Shown piece by piece: positions 51,514 to 60,595 of a DNA stretch of 64,000 nt. The stretch is from Spirosoma foliorum (GTDB lineage: Bacteria; Bacteroidota; Bacteroidia; Cytophagales; Spirosomataceae). Each line of letters opens with the position of its first letter. Positions within the stretch are counted from its first letter, which is position 1. The position numbers were made by a program, and so were the translations under genes. Under the pieces are notes generated by a model. It worked only from the letters and a program-made list of their open reading frames with translations. It searched no databases and had not been told where the DNA came from. The DNA lies in assembly GCF_014117325.1 (NCBI RefSeq), contig NZ_CP059732.1, positions 1,116,001 to 1,180,000 on the forward strand, in the 5' to 3' direction.

Positions 51514-52625
51514 CAGAAATCAGGTTTTTTGATTACTCCTCCCCGTATGCGGCAATCGAGGCAGGCTTCATTGGTTGTGAGGTATAGAGGTCCTTCAAGA
51601 TGGTCAATAATGCCCGGTTGCTCCCGTAGGATATCTCCCGTGCTCAGCGTATCGACCAGACAAGTTCCTACCCCTGAATTTGGAGTCCAGGGTGGCAGTT
51701 GCGATTTGTCAATGAAAATACGTTTGCTTTCGACCGTACCTACCCGGAAAAAGCCCAATACCAGATCGCTTTCGTCAGTCTGCGAGCGAATATTGCCGGT
51801 AAGTTGAGAAGGCTGCGGATCGAAAATCGAGCCGATACTCTGGGTTATTTTGGCCAGTTGATCATAATAGTTATAGGCAGTCTGGCTGAGTGCAAATTGC
51901 CGAACCAGAATGCTGTATCGAACACTAAGCCTGACAGACGAATTAGGCATGTAAACCAGTGGATACTGGCTGATAATATCCTGACTCAATCGCGTTGTTG
52001 TGCCCAATACGATCGTAGACGAGTTTTCACTATCCCAGCACCGATAAACGCTCTCCGGCCGATTGACAATCTTATTGTTCTTGATCTCAAATACCGACGG
52101 ATAAACAGAATTGTATTCCCAGGTCTGATCGTATTCCCAGCGATAATAGCGGGTGTTGTTTTTAGGATCGTGGGAATTTACACTGATTTGCAGCCCGTCG
52201 TTGTCGGGCCGCCAACTAACGCTATCGATAGGTGGCGTTGCGATAACCGGTACATAGTCAGAATAGTAATCATTGCCCTTGGCCGTCTTGATATGAAGCC
52301 GATATGTCTCGTCCGCTGAGGGTGTTACACCAGTTAGTGTGTAAAAGCCGACAGCTCCCTCTTTTAGGGTGTATACATCCTTATGAGCGCTTTCAATGGT
52401 AACGATGGCTTTGGTTTCGGCAGTGGGAACCTTCGTTTCGGCCAGATTTTGGGTTCGCGACAGTTGTATGGTTGTGGTGGTACCGGATGCACTATTGAAA
52501 AAACCATTGACCACCAGATAGCTGGCAGGTGAGGTGATTTCGGGCGGACGATAGGGGTCAACGCACCCGCCTGCCAGCAGGATCATTGCCCATATAATCC
52601 AGTTTATGTATCCGTTTTTGATCAT
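51510..52625 (-). CDS. DUF4249 lipoprotein (copy 2)
   Basis: 371 residues. The lipobox is ILLAGGCVDPYRPPEI. The DUF4249 body is highly similar to the neighbouring copy at 52879-53994: SPASYLVVNGFFNSASGTTTTIQLSRTQNL, VPVIATPPIDSVSW, YYRWEYDQTWEYNSVYPS, and FRVGTVESKRIFID. DUF4249 proteins are surface lipoproteins encoded next to TonB receptors in Bacteroidota, of unknown function. The tandem copies point to a duplication. C-terminal TNEACLDCRIRGGVIKKP keeps a Cys pair. Confidence 0.9.
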   Translation of the reverse strand: MIKNGYINWIIWAMILLAGGCVDPYRPPEITSPASYLVVNGFFNSASGTTTTIQLSRTQNLAETKVPTAETKAIVTIESAHKDVYTLKEGAVGFYTLTGVTPSADETYRLHIKTAKGNDYYSDYVPVIATPPIDSVSWRPDNDGLQISVNSHDPKNNTRYYRWEYDQTWEYNSVYPSVFEIKNNKIVNRPESVYRCWDSENSSTIVLGTTTRLSQDIISQYPLVYMPNSSVRLSVRYSILVRQFALSQTAYNYYDQLAKITQSIGSIFDPQPSQLTGNIRSQTDESDLVLGFFRVGTVESKRIFIDKSQLPPWTPNSGVGTCLVDTLSTGDILREQPGIIDHLEGPLYLTTNEACLDCRIRGGVIKKPDFW

Positions 52626-52711
52626 CTTAACGTCGCTTACTTATGTAGCTATAATTTTTACCACAGAGACGAGGAGAATGCTGGGTACCTCTAAGCAGAT
52701 TTAGATTTGAG

Positions 52712-52797
52712 CATTTTGTGTGACCCCATCGGGGTCAAATCTTTATAGTAAATACGTTTTCTATAAACCTTTTACCCCGATGGGGTCACACAAAATG
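52712..52797. repeat. Palindrome with 24-bp arms inside the DUF4249 pair
   Basis: Arms 52712-52735 and 52774-52797 are perfect; inner dyad GACCCCATCGGGGTC. Wider pairing (GATTTAG tips) extends to about 52698 and 52816. Outermost CCACAGAG motifs lie at about 52661 and 52858. Nested design in an apparent operon. Confidence 0.8.
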
Positions 52798-52878
52798 GAA
52801 ATAGCTTAACTAAATCTATGTGATTATTTAGGGTTTATACTCTGCCCTCTCTATGCCTCTGTGGTGGAAAATTAACTA

Positions 52879-53994
52879 TTACTCCCAAAAGGAAGGTTTT
52901 TGGATTGTTCCACCTCGTAAGCGGCAGTCAACACAGGGTAGAGGTGTCGTCAGATATAGGCCCGGAATATAAAGATTGATGATACCGGGTTGTTCTTTTA
53001 GGATATCGCCAGCGCCCAGCGTATCGATATCACACGTTCCCAATCCGTTATTCGTATACCAGCCTGGTAATTGCGATTTGCGAATAAAAATGCGCTTGGT
53101 TTCGATAGAGCCGACTCGGAAAAAGCCCAGTACAAGATCGCTGGTATTGGTTTGCGAATGAATGTTTCCGGTAATCTGGGAAGGTTGTGGATCGAAAATA
53201 GACCCAATACTCTGGGTTATTTTGGCCAACTGATCATAATAATCGAATCCCGCCTGCGTCAGCGCAAACTGCCGAACCAGAATACTGTATTTGCTTCCCA
53301 ATTTAATAGAGTAGCTGGGAATATGAATCAGTGGGAACTGGCTAACCACATCCTGACTGAGCCGGGTTGTAGAGCTTGTGATGATATTGGACGAGTTTTC
53401 ACTTCCCCAGCACTGGAGCACACTTTGCGTGCGATCTACGATCTTGTTATTAACGATCTCAAACGCCGAGTTGAACTCCGAAAAATATTCCCAGGTTTGA
53501 TCATACTCCCAACGATAATAGCGGGTGTTGTTTTTCGGATCGTGGGTATTGACGTTGATCTGTAGACCTTCATTATCAGGGTGAAAGGTGATGCTGTCGA
53601 TAGGTGGCGTGGTCAAAACCGGTACATAATCGGAATAGTAATCAGATCCCGCTGTGGTCTTAACGTGTAGCCGATAGGTCTCACTGGCTACAGGCGTTAC
53701 GCCCGTCAGGGTATACGACCCAACGGTTCCCTCTTTCAAGGTGTAAATATCCTTGTGCGCACTCTCAATCGTGACCGTGGCTTTGCTTTCGGCAGTAGGC
53801 GCTTTAGGATCAGTCAGATTTTGGGTACGCGACAACTGGATGGTTGTGGTGGTACCGGGCGCACTATTAAAAAATCCATTGACCACCAGGTAGCTGGCAG
53901 GCGAGGCAATTTCGGGCGGACGATAGGGGTCAACGCACCCGCCAACCAGCAAGATCAGTACCCATCCGAGGAGTTTTACAGAACTATTTTTCAT
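52879..53994 (-). CDS. DUF4249 lipoprotein (copy 1)
   Basis: 371 residues from ATG 53994 (MKNSSVKLLGWVLILLVGGC); an upstream ATG at 54045 lies in palindrome sequence and would add a poor N-terminus. The lipobox LLVGGCVDPYRPPEI is shared with copy 2. Same DUF4249 landmarks, and a C-terminal LPCVDCRLRGGTIQKPSFW. It lies 125 bp downstream of the TonB receptor, separated by a long palindrome. Confidence 0.9.
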   Translation of the reverse strand: MKNSSVKLLGWVLILLVGGCVDPYRPPEIASPASYLVVNGFFNSAPGTTTTIQLSRTQNLTDPKAPTAESKATVTIESAHKDIYTLKEGTVGSYTLTGVTPVASETYRLHVKTTAGSDYYSDYVPVLTTPPIDSITFHPDNEGLQINVNTHDPKNNTRYYRWEYDQTWEYFSEFNSAFEIVNNKIVDRTQSVLQCWGSENSSNIITSSTTRLSQDVVSQFPLIHIPSYSIKLGSKYSILVRQFALTQAGFDYYDQLAKITQSIGSIFDPQPSQITGNIHSQTNTSDLVLGFFRVGSIETKRIFIRKSQLPGWYTNNGLGTCDIDTLGAGDILKEQPGIINLYIPGLYLTTPLPCVDCRLRGGTIQKPSFWE

Positions 53995-54010
53995 GTGGTT
54001 TAAAAGCTGG

Positions 54011-54105
54011 GACACAGAGATCCACGGAGACGCACGGAGACACACAGAGATTTTTTAACTCCTTTTCTCTGTGTATCTCCGTGCGTCTCCGTGGATCTCT
54101 GTGTC
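54011..54105. repeat. Palindrome, 40-bp arms built of decamer repeats
   Basis: Arms 54011-54050 and 54066-54105 pair at 39 of 40 positions. Each arm consists of four decamers of the CAC(A/G)GAGA type. The right-arm end overlaps the region before the receptor stop. Confidence 0.88.
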
Positions 54106-54119
54106 ATAACTTCATAACT

Positions 54120-56891
54120 TTAAAATCTGAAATTATACGTAATCGACGGAATCGGGTTGCCAAAAATGGACAGCTGATAACTGTTGATTCGGCCATTCTC
54201 CGATTTGAAATAAACCGAGTAAGCATTATGCCGCCCCGTCAGGTTATAGACCGCAATCGTCCAGGAGCTGTGGGCTAGCTTCTTCACTTTGTGATTGCCC
54301 TCGATATTCATAGCGAAGTCGGCGCGATAGTAATCGGGAATCCGGTACTGATTTCGCTCTGAATACAACAGCCGCAGCGAACCGTCGAGTACGTATTTCG
54401 ATACTGGCAACGTAATGGGTCGTCCGGTGCTGTAGGTGAAATTGAGCGAGATGCTGAACCGGCGGTTAATCTTGTAATTGCCGATCATCGTCACATCGTG
54501 CGGTTTGTCGTAGTTACTGGGGTAATAACTTCCCTTGTTAATGATCTCATTACCCAGCGGATCATTCGTTCGTAACAGTGTTCGTGAGTACGTATAGCTT
54601 AACCAGCCGTTGAGTTTGCCCGTCATCTTTTTGATCAGAAATTCGGCACCGTAGGCCAGGCCTTCAGCATTGACCACATCGGTTTCAATATGGTGATTCA
54701 GAATCAGAGAAGCACCACTTCGGTAGTCCAGTCGATTCTGCATCGTTTTATAGTACGCTTCTACCGACATCTCAATCGTGTTGTTTCGGTTGTTCTTATA
54801 AAATCCGATTGCGTACTGATCGCCGATCTGTGGTTTAATATTCGGATCGCTCAGCTTCCAGATGTCGGTGGGGGAAATGACAGTCGTGTTCGACAGCATC
54901 TGGATATACTGCCGGGTTCGGTTGAAACTGGCTTTGATCGATGAGGTATTAGACAAGCCATACCGAATGGCCAATCGGTATTCTGGGCCACCATAATTAA
55001 CGATTGCTTTATTGTTGCCGTAGCTTACTGTATCGGTGATGGTATTGATCGTTTTAGGCTGACCTGGCACGTATTGGTACACAGACCCCGGCCCTAAATA
55101 CGTGTAGAACGAATACCGAAGCCCAGCACTAATCGAAAGGCGTTGATTAATATCGAAGCGGTCACCAACATAAACTGCACTTTCCAGCGCCTGCTCGGTA
55201 GGAACAACATCGGGCAGAATAAGTGACTCACTGCCTTTGGGCTGGAAGTTGCCCGGCGATAACTTGTAGTACGTTGAGCTGACCCCAAAATCAACCGCGT
55301 GCTGGTTGGTCGGGAAATAGTTGAAATCAGCTTTTACCTGCGATTGATTGATGGAAAAGCCCAGATCATACGCATTGACCGGATTTTTATCGCTCGACAC
55401 ATTGTATTTGTAGCCGCTGTAATTACCCGTGAAAACGCTGTAGAGTTTATTATTGATAATGTGTTTCCACTTCAACGTAGCGGTCTGGTTCTGATAGCTG
55501 TAAGAGGTATCGCTATTGAGCCGGAATTTGTCTTTACTCATGTAGCCTGTCAGATAGAACGTATTCCGTTCGTTCATCTCGTGCGTAATGTGCAGGTTCA
55601 GGTCGTAAAACTGCGCCTGACTTTTCTGATACGCTGCGTTCTGTAATTGCTTCAGCAACCAGTCGGAATAGGTGGTTCGAATACCCGCAATGAAGGAGGT
55701 TTTCTCCTTAATCAGCGGGCCTTCAACGGTTAAACGACCAGTTAACAAACCAATTCCTCCCGATCCAACAAATTTCTTCTTGTTACCGTCACGCGTTTGT
55801 ACATCCAGCACCGACGATAGCCGACCGCCAAACTTCGAGGGAATCGCACTTTTGTAGAGTTCGGCACTTTTAATCATGTCGGGGTTGAACGCCGAGAAAA
55901 ATCCGAACAGGTGAGAGGAGTTATAAATGGGCGCGTCGTTGTACAGAATCAGGTTCTGGTCGGTGGCGCCCCCTCGTACGTTAAGTCCGGTTGAACTTTC
56001 ACCCACGGTTTTTACACCGGGAAGCGTCTGAATCACCCGAAGCAAATCGGCTTCACCCAGAGCCGTTGGGACTTGTTTGATGCTCTTTATGTCGACGCGT
56101 TCTTGCCCCATTTGAAGCCCCGAAATGTTTTTGTCTTTTTCGGCTTCAATCACGACTTCTTTCAAGGCAATTACATCGTCTTCCATCTCGATGTTGAGCT
56201 TATCATCCGAATAAAGAATAATCCGTCTCCGCGTGTCTTTCAGACCAATGCTCCGTATTTTAAGCTCATGTCGGCCGCGAGGCAACGTAATTGAATAGTA
56301 CCCAAACTGGTCGGAAACGGTCCCGATGCGCGGATTCTCCACGTAAATGGCTGCCCCGACAATGGGTTCGCCAGAAGCTACGTTACGAACAAACCCGGCG
56401 ATGGTTGAGCGGCCCGGCCGGATAGGATTGGTACGCTTCCCGATCTCATAGACTTTGGTTTCTGGTTCGGCCAGTTTCTTCTGGCTTTCGCTTAGGTAAG
56501 CATTAGATGTAGAGTCGGCCCCGGCTGTAAGCGCCCCCCGTTGAAAGAACCCAATGGGTAGTTCGGTACGGATAGGCCGGGTTGTGGTGATGTACACTCG
56601 ACGCTGATTATCAATGGCGTAATTGAATTTCGTGCCGTTAAAAAGCTGTTGCAACACCGTTCGTAAAGGCTGGTTTTCAACCTTCATGTCCACGATGAGG
56701 CTGTCCACATCGGCGGTATTGTAAAAGAAACGGTAAGGCGTTTGCGTTTCAACGGCCTGAACAAACTGCTCAAAACGCATATTCTGGAAGTTTCCCTGAA
56801 TCGGCCTGTCGGTTGATGACTGCGCGAACAGGGTTGTCTTAACGACAAGTAATACAAATACCAGGAAGGTGGCGCGGTAAAATGGCATCAT
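54120..56891 (-). CDS. TonB-dependent receptor with STN and carboxypeptidase-like domains
   Basis: 923 residues with a signal peptide ending ...KTTLFAQ. STN domain (about 28-105, QGNFQNMRFEQFVQAVETQTPYRFFYNT), carboxypeptidase-D-like domain (about 165-245, STIAGFVRNVASGEPIVGAAIYVEN), plug (about 270-380, LLRVIQTLPGVKTVGESSTGLNVRGGATDQN), then a 22-strand barrel region ending NPIPSITYNFRF. The STN domain suggests signalling to a sigma/anti-sigma pair, but none is adjacent. Its ATGA start overlaps the upstream gene. It imports or exports an unknown ligand. Confidence 0.92.
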   Translation of the reverse strand: MMPFYRATFLVFVLLVVKTTLFAQSSTDRPIQGNFQNMRFEQFVQAVETQTPYRFFYNTADVDSLIVDMKVENQPLRTVLQQLFNGTKFNYAIDNQRRVYITTTRPIRTELPIGFFQRGALTAGADSTSNAYLSESQKKLAEPETKVYEIGKRTNPIRPGRSTIAGFVRNVASGEPIVGAAIYVENPRIGTVSDQFGYYSITLPRGRHELKIRSIGLKDTRRRIILYSDDKLNIEMEDDVIALKEVVIEAEKDKNISGLQMGQERVDIKSIKQVPTALGEADLLRVIQTLPGVKTVGESSTGLNVRGGATDQNLILYNDAPIYNSSHLFGFFSAFNPDMIKSAELYKSAIPSKFGGRLSSVLDVQTRDGNKKKFVGSGGIGLLTGRLTVEGPLIKEKTSFIAGIRTTYSDWLLKQLQNAAYQKSQAQFYDLNLHITHEMNERNTFYLTGYMSKDKFRLNSDTSYSYQNQTATLKWKHIINNKLYSVFTGNYSGYKYNVSSDKNPVNAYDLGFSINQSQVKADFNYFPTNQHAVDFGVSSTYYKLSPGNFQPKGSESLILPDVVPTEQALESAVYVGDRFDINQRLSISAGLRYSFYTYLGPGSVYQYVPGQPKTINTITDTVSYGNNKAIVNYGGPEYRLAIRYGLSNTSSIKASFNRTRQYIQMLSNTTVISPTDIWKLSDPNIKPQIGDQYAIGFYKNNRNNTIEMSVEAYYKTMQNRLDYRSGASLILNHHIETDVVNAEGLAYGAEFLIKKMTGKLNGWLSYTYSRTLLRTNDPLGNEIINKGSYYPSNYDKPHDVTMIGNYKINRRFSISLNFTYSTGRPITLPVSKYVLDGSLRLLYSERNQYRIPDYYRADFAMNIEGNHKVKKLAHSSWTIAVYNLTGRHNAYSVYFKSENGRINSYQLSIFGNPIPSITYNFRF

Positions 56892-57619
56892 AGAGTATTC
56901 GTTAATTCCTCATAACGTTTCGTTGCCTGCGTAATAGCAGCTTCGCGTTGTTCTTCGTTAAATTTAAGCTTGTTGCTACGCAGGTATTTACGCAAGGCTT
57001 TGGCCTGGTCGGGAAACAAACTAAGAACAGATCCCTTCGATTTTACTTCATGGTAGGCTCCTTCTTTCTGGATGTAGAAGCGATCTTTTACCAGATAGTC
57101 AGCCTTGTAGGTGCCACTCGAAATGTCTTCATGCACCGTTTTTACGCGCTGAGCCAGTACTTTAACTTTTCCGTTATACAGGATCTCATAAAAGCCGGTG
57201 CGAACCCCCAGTGCACTGTCGCCAACGAGTCGGGCAAACTGGTGCTGATCGATCGAAAAGTTGCTGATTTTTTCGGTATGAGGTCGAACCCGATAGCCTC
57301 CTTCGGGCGGCTGAATCGCCAGCTCATCCCGAACAACGTCGTACAGCATGGGGATATCGTGATAATAAACACCATTGTACGTAATCGTGCCCCGTTGCAA
57401 ACTGTCGACGGGAAAGAAAGGATGTATTTTTATCCGGTGATCATGCGGAATGTACTCGTTCCCTTCGAAAACATGCTCCTGTTTATACATGCTGCGCTCG
57501 TATAAGCGAATAGCCTGGTTTTGGGCAGTCTGGATAAAGGAGCTATCTGGGGCGGATGCCTGTCCTGCGGCACGGGTTGCCAGCGCGAGAATACTAAGAA
57601 TCAGTACAGTATACCGCAT
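56888..57619 (-). CDS. Secreted protein upstream of a TonB receptor
   Basis: 243 residues with a signal peptide (MRYTVLILSILALATRAAGQ). Not a family I can name. Motifs: FEGNEYIPHDHRIKIHPFFPVDSLQRGTITYNGVYYHDIPMLYDVV, FARLVGDSALGVRTGFYEILYNGKVKVLAQ, and a basic C-terminal YLRSNKLKFNEEQREAAITQATKRYEEL. Proteins of this sort precede STN-type receptors in Bacteroidota. ATGA overlap with the receptor gene shows translational coupling. Confidence 0.8.
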   Translation of the reverse strand: MRYTVLILSILALATRAAGQASAPDSSFIQTAQNQAIRLYERSMYKQEHVFEGNEYIPHDHRIKIHPFFPVDSLQRGTITYNGVYYHDIPMLYDVVRDELAIQPPEGGYRVRPHTEKISNFSIDQHQFARLVGDSALGVRTGFYEILYNGKVKVLAQRVKTVHEDISSGTYKADYLVKDRFYIQKEGAYHEVKSKGSVLSLFPDQAKALRKYLRSNKLKFNEEQREAAITQATKRYEELTNTL

Positions 57620-57804
57620 AGAATCTTATTAGTGTGAACGAAAAGTTAAAAACGTTAATCTTTGAAGGCAAAATATAGTACAGAGTGCGCAGAAAATGGC
57701 TTTAAAAGCAGATAATTTGCGTTTTGTATAAAAAAACAGAATAAACAGTTTTCTACTTTGGTAGCCTTTTTCGCCATTACGTTACCTCATAACCGTTTAT
57801 TGCG

Positions 57805-57833
57805 TTTGGTAAGAGGTTGTCTTGCTATATTGT
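57805..57833 (+). promoter_or_regulatory. Candidate promoter of the CoA-transferase operon
   Basis: TTTG (57805-57808) and TATATTGT (57826-57833), spaced 17 bp, resemble the -33/-7 pair. About 35 bp upstream of the ATG. Confidence 0.35.
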
Positions 57834-57867
57834 ACGGTCAAAACTACAATCCTACTAGCTTACGTAA

Positions 57868-58572
57868 ATGATAAATAAAGTCGTAGAGGGGGCCGATGTG
57901 GCCGTCGCCGATATTCCTGATGGCGCTATATTGATGCTAGGGGGCTTTGGGCTATGCGGCATACCCGAAAACTGCATAGCAGCTCTCCTTCGAACCGGGG
58001 TAAAAAACCTGACCTGCATTTCTAACAACGCGGGGGTCGATGATTTTGGCATCGGAATGCTGTTAAAAACAAGGCAGGTTCGTAAAATGATTTCGTCGTA
58101 CGTGGGTGAGAATCAGGAATTTGAACGGCAGCTACTATCGGGCGAGTTATTGGTTGACCTGATTCCGCAAGGGACGCTAGCCGAACGAATCAGGGCGGGT
58201 GGAGCGGGTATTCCGGCCTTTTTTACCCCGGCGGGCGTAGGTACCGAAGTGGCTGAAGGTAAAGAAGTTCGGGAGTTTGATGGGAAACAATACCTGCTCG
58301 AAAGCTGGCTAAAAGCTGATTTCTCGCTGGTAAAGGCCTGGAAAGGCGACATGGCCGGGAATCTTATTTTTAAGGGAACTGCCCGCAATTTCAACCCCAT
58401 GATGGCCACGGCGGGTAACATTACCATTGCCGAAGTCGAAGAACTGGTACCTGCGGGTGAACTCGATCCGAACCAGATTCATACACCGGGCATTTGTGTC
58501 CACCGGATTTTTCAGGGCGTCAATTACGAAAAGCGTATTGAGCAACGGACGGTCAGATTTATGGAACGCTGA
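57868..58572 (+). CDS. scoA: 3-oxoacid CoA-transferase subunit A
   Basis: 234 residues. [15 protein letters not shown] is the alpha-subunit glycine-rich motif; [49 protein letters not shown], and FNPMMATAG are typical. It moves CoA between succinyl-CoA and acetoacetate (or another acid). The final residues (ER and stop, GAACGCTGA) are the first bases of the inserted element, so the original C-terminus has probably been altered. The partner subunit is 486 bp further on. Confidence 0.93.
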   Translation: MINKVVEGADVAVADIPDGAILMLGGFGLCGIPENCIAALLRTGVKNLTCISNNAGVDDFGIGMLLKTRQVRKMISSYVGENQEFERQLLSGELLVDLIPQGTLAERIRAGGAGIPAFFTPAGVGTEVAEGKEVREFDGKQYLLESWLKADFSLVKAWKGDMAGNLIFKGTARNFNPMMATAGNITIAEVEELVPAGELDPNQIHTPGICVHRIFQGVNYEKRIEQRTVRFMER

Positions 58573-59048
58573 TTTTTATGATTTTAAAGATCAAAGATGG
58601 TTTTTTCGATTGTTGGTGAAGACTTTGCGTTTATACTGGGGCTCCCGCCCAAAATTAAGTAATAGACCAACCTCAATATTAGTGGCTTTGAGGTAGTTTG
58701 TTAACTGGGCTTCATGTTCAGGAGCTAGCCCTATAGCTGCTTTCAACTCGACGATTACACAATTATTTACTACCAAGTCAGCATAATATATCCCCACTTT
58801 CTCTGTGTCATAATATACATCAATGGGTTGTTGAGCAGTACAGGATAAGCCAAATTTGGCAATCTCTACGCGCATAGCATTTTCATAAACCTTTTCTAGG
58901 AATCCGTAGCCCAATTTATTATACACATTAAAGAATGCTTTTAAAATCAATTGAGTGAGATCGGAATGTTGGTAGCTAGTATTCATAATCATTGTAGTTG
59001 GTTTACAAAATCATAAAGTAACTATAACAATCTTAAAAATCAGCGTTC
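58564..59048. mobile_element. GxxExxY unit with 20-bp terminal inverted repeats
   Basis: Left end 58564-58583 (GAACGCTGATTTTTATGATT) and the reverse complement of right end 59029-59048 (GAACGCTGATTTTTAAGATT) match at 19 of 20 positions. The 485-bp unit contains only the GxxExxY gene, in reverse orientation, and lies exactly between scoA and scoB. No transposase is encoded and no clear target duplication is seen. It may be a passive element moved in trans. Confidence 0.75.
58591..58992 (-). CDS. GxxExxY protein
   Basis: 133 residues (MIMNTSYQHS start; ATG 58986 is an alternative). The signature is YGFLEKVYENAM (GxxExxY). IYYADLVVNNCVIVELKA resembles the PD-(D/E)XK nuclease core D...ExK, then HEAQLTNYLKATNIEVGLLLNFG. 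Members are widespread, small, of unknown function, and proposed nuclease-fold proteins. It is antisense to the scoA/scoB transcript. The tail KRKVFTNNRKNHL is basic. Confidence 0.92.
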   Translation of the reverse strand: MIMNTSYQHSDLTQLILKAFFNVYNKLGYGFLEKVYENAMRVEIAKFGLSCTAQQPIDVYYDTEKVGIYYADLVVNNCVIVELKAAIGLAPEHEAQLTNYLKATNIEVGLLLNFGREPQYKRKVFTNNRKNHL

Positions 59049-59058
59049 TATTGGCATC

Positions 59059-59715
59059 ATGTTAGACAAACACCAAATTGCCCGCCGAATTGCGCAGGAA
59101 CTTCGCGACGGTTATTACGTCAACTTAGGGATCGGTATTCCAACGTTGGTTGCCAACTACATTCCCGATGGGATGAACGTTGTTTTGCAATCAGAAAATG
59201 GATTATTGGGGATTGGCCCCTTCCCGACAGAAGCCGAAGTCGACCCTGATCTGATCAATGCCGGGAAACAGACTGTTACCATGCAAGTAGGGTCGTCGTT
59301 GTTTAGCTCGGCCGACAGCTTTGCCATGATTCGGGGCGGCCACGTTGACCTCACGATTCTAGGTGCTATGGAGGTGTCGGAAAACGGCGACATTGCCAAC
59401 TGGAAGATTCCCGGCAAGATGGTGAAAGGCATGGGGGGCGCAATGGATCTGGTGGCGTCGGCCAAAAATATCATCGTCGCCATGCAGCACGTCAATAAAG
59501 CCGGTCAGTCGAAATTGCTGAAAACATGTACGTTACCACTGACGGGCTTACGTTGTGTCAAGAAAATCGTAACCGAGCTGGCTGTTCTGGATGTACTACC
59601 CGAAGGTGGCTTCAGACTAGTAGAAACGGCACCGGGTGTAACAGTCGAAGAGGTTCGACAGGCCACGGAAGGTAAATTGTTGATAGAGGGGGAGATTCCG
59701 GAGATGAAGCTTTGA
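59059..59715 (+). CDS. scoB: 3-oxoacid CoA-transferase subunit B
   Basis: 218 residues. [19 protein letters not shown] and [14 protein letters not shown] contain the beta-subunit motif with the catalytic Glu (SENG). [20 protein letters not shown] is the C-terminal subdomain motif. It normally follows scoA within a few bases. Here the GxxExxY unit intervenes, leaving only 10 bp between the element end and the ATG. Confidence 0.93.
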   Translation: MLDKHQIARRIAQELRDGYYVNLGIGIPTLVANYIPDGMNVVLQSENGLLGIGPFPTEAEVDPDLINAGKQTVTMQVGSSLFSSADSFAMIRGGHVDLTILGAMEVSENGDIANWKIPGKMVKGMGGAMDLVASAKNIIVAMQHVNKAGQSKLLKTCTLPLTGLRCVKKIVTELAVLDVLPEGGFRLVETAPGVTVEEVRQATEGKLLIEGEIPEMKL

Positions 59716-59738
59716 CCAGATTTCGTGATTTTCGTGAT

Positions 59739-59780
59739 GTCAGCTTCTTAAAGCTGACAGTTTAGGTTTCTCAAAACCTA
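59739..59780. repeat. Two small hairpins after scoB
   Basis: GTCAGCTT/AAGCTGAC (59739-59758) and TAGGTTT/AAACCTA (59763-59780). Same TTCTCAAAA-looped type as in 16880-17000; probably the operon terminator region. Confidence 0.55.
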
Positions 59781-59832
59781 TCGGTTTTATAACGAAACCC
59801 ATTGTAAATCAATTAACCTAAATGGGCTTGTT

Positions 59833-60444
59833 TTAAGGGTCAGTGAACTCAGTACCGGCCAAATTTAATAAGGCTGGAAATAGATGGACGGTTGTTGGTT
59901 CCGATAATACGTCTTTACCATTTACCTGTACAACGATTCTGTAAGGCACTTTCATAGGGCCCGATAGCTGATCAATTTGTAGCAAGACGTAGTGCTTTGG
60001 AGCTAGTGACATTGTCCTATAACTATTCCCGCAACACGCTCCCCTGTCTTTTTGTAGCGTCAGCCATTGCCCTTTTGTATAAACCTCTGTGCGGATGTGC
60101 GCTATCGTGGCATCGGCCCGATCAATATGGACCGTGTCGTTCGTCGCATTGATTAGGAAAGCTGCTTTATATAAAATCGACGAATCAGGCTTTGCCATAA
60201 GCAAGCTTACTGTGTTCGCCTTAGGCTTAAGATAGGCAGGTAGCTGATTAACCGGAAATTGTTCCTGCCGTTTATAGTGCTTAAAATCTATATCACTTTT
60301 TACCCAAACCTCTGTGAAGCGTTGGGACGCCAGCTCATTAATGCCTAATAAATAGCGGGGTGGACTCGGTTCCGAATTTTGTGCGTAGCCTATGGAAGCA
60401 ACTAATAGTGAAAAACCGACAAAAAGTGCTTTGAGGAAATACAT
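59833..60444 (-). CDS. Secreted protein of unknown function
   Basis: 203 residues with a signal peptide (MYFLKALFVGFSLLVASIGYAQ). Beta-rich, with KAAFLINATNDTVHIDRADATIAHIRTEVYTKGQWLTLQKDRGACCGNSYRTMSLAPKHYVLLQID, a Cys pair and an immunoglobulin-like look. I recognise no function. Convergent with scoB. Confidence 0.75.
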   Translation of the reverse strand: MYFLKALFVGFSLLVASIGYAQNSEPSPPRYLLGINELASQRFTEVWVKSDIDFKHYKRQEQFPVNQLPAYLKPKANTVSLLMAKPDSSILYKAAFLINATNDTVHIDRADATIAHIRTEVYTKGQWLTLQKDRGACCGNSYRTMSLAPKHYVLLQIDQLSGPMKVPYRIVVQVNGKDVLSEPTTVHLFPALLNLAGTEFTDP

Positions 60445-60595
60445 TTTGTCTGACGATTTTTAGGGCAGATACATGAATATAACGAGATTTTAGCAGGAAG
60501 CTGTGATATGATTGAGCCGAATTGTTCATAAGTATCTACTGGATCAGCTTCCTTGTGAATGTTAATGGTTAAGTATAACCATCAAGAAAACCCTG

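Noticed and set aside
51699..52319. A 206-codon plus-strand open frame, and a similar one at 53071-53565
   Set aside because: Both are antisense to the duplicated DUF4249 genes; their mutual similarity simply reflects the duplication.
54011..54105. CRISPR-like short repeats
   Set aside because: The CAC(A/G)GAGA decamers have no unique spacers and form the arms of one palindrome.
58555..59060. Target-site duplication of the GxxExxY unit
   Set aside because: Flanks read ...TTTATG and TATTGG...; only a trivial TAT match exists, so no duplication is claimed.
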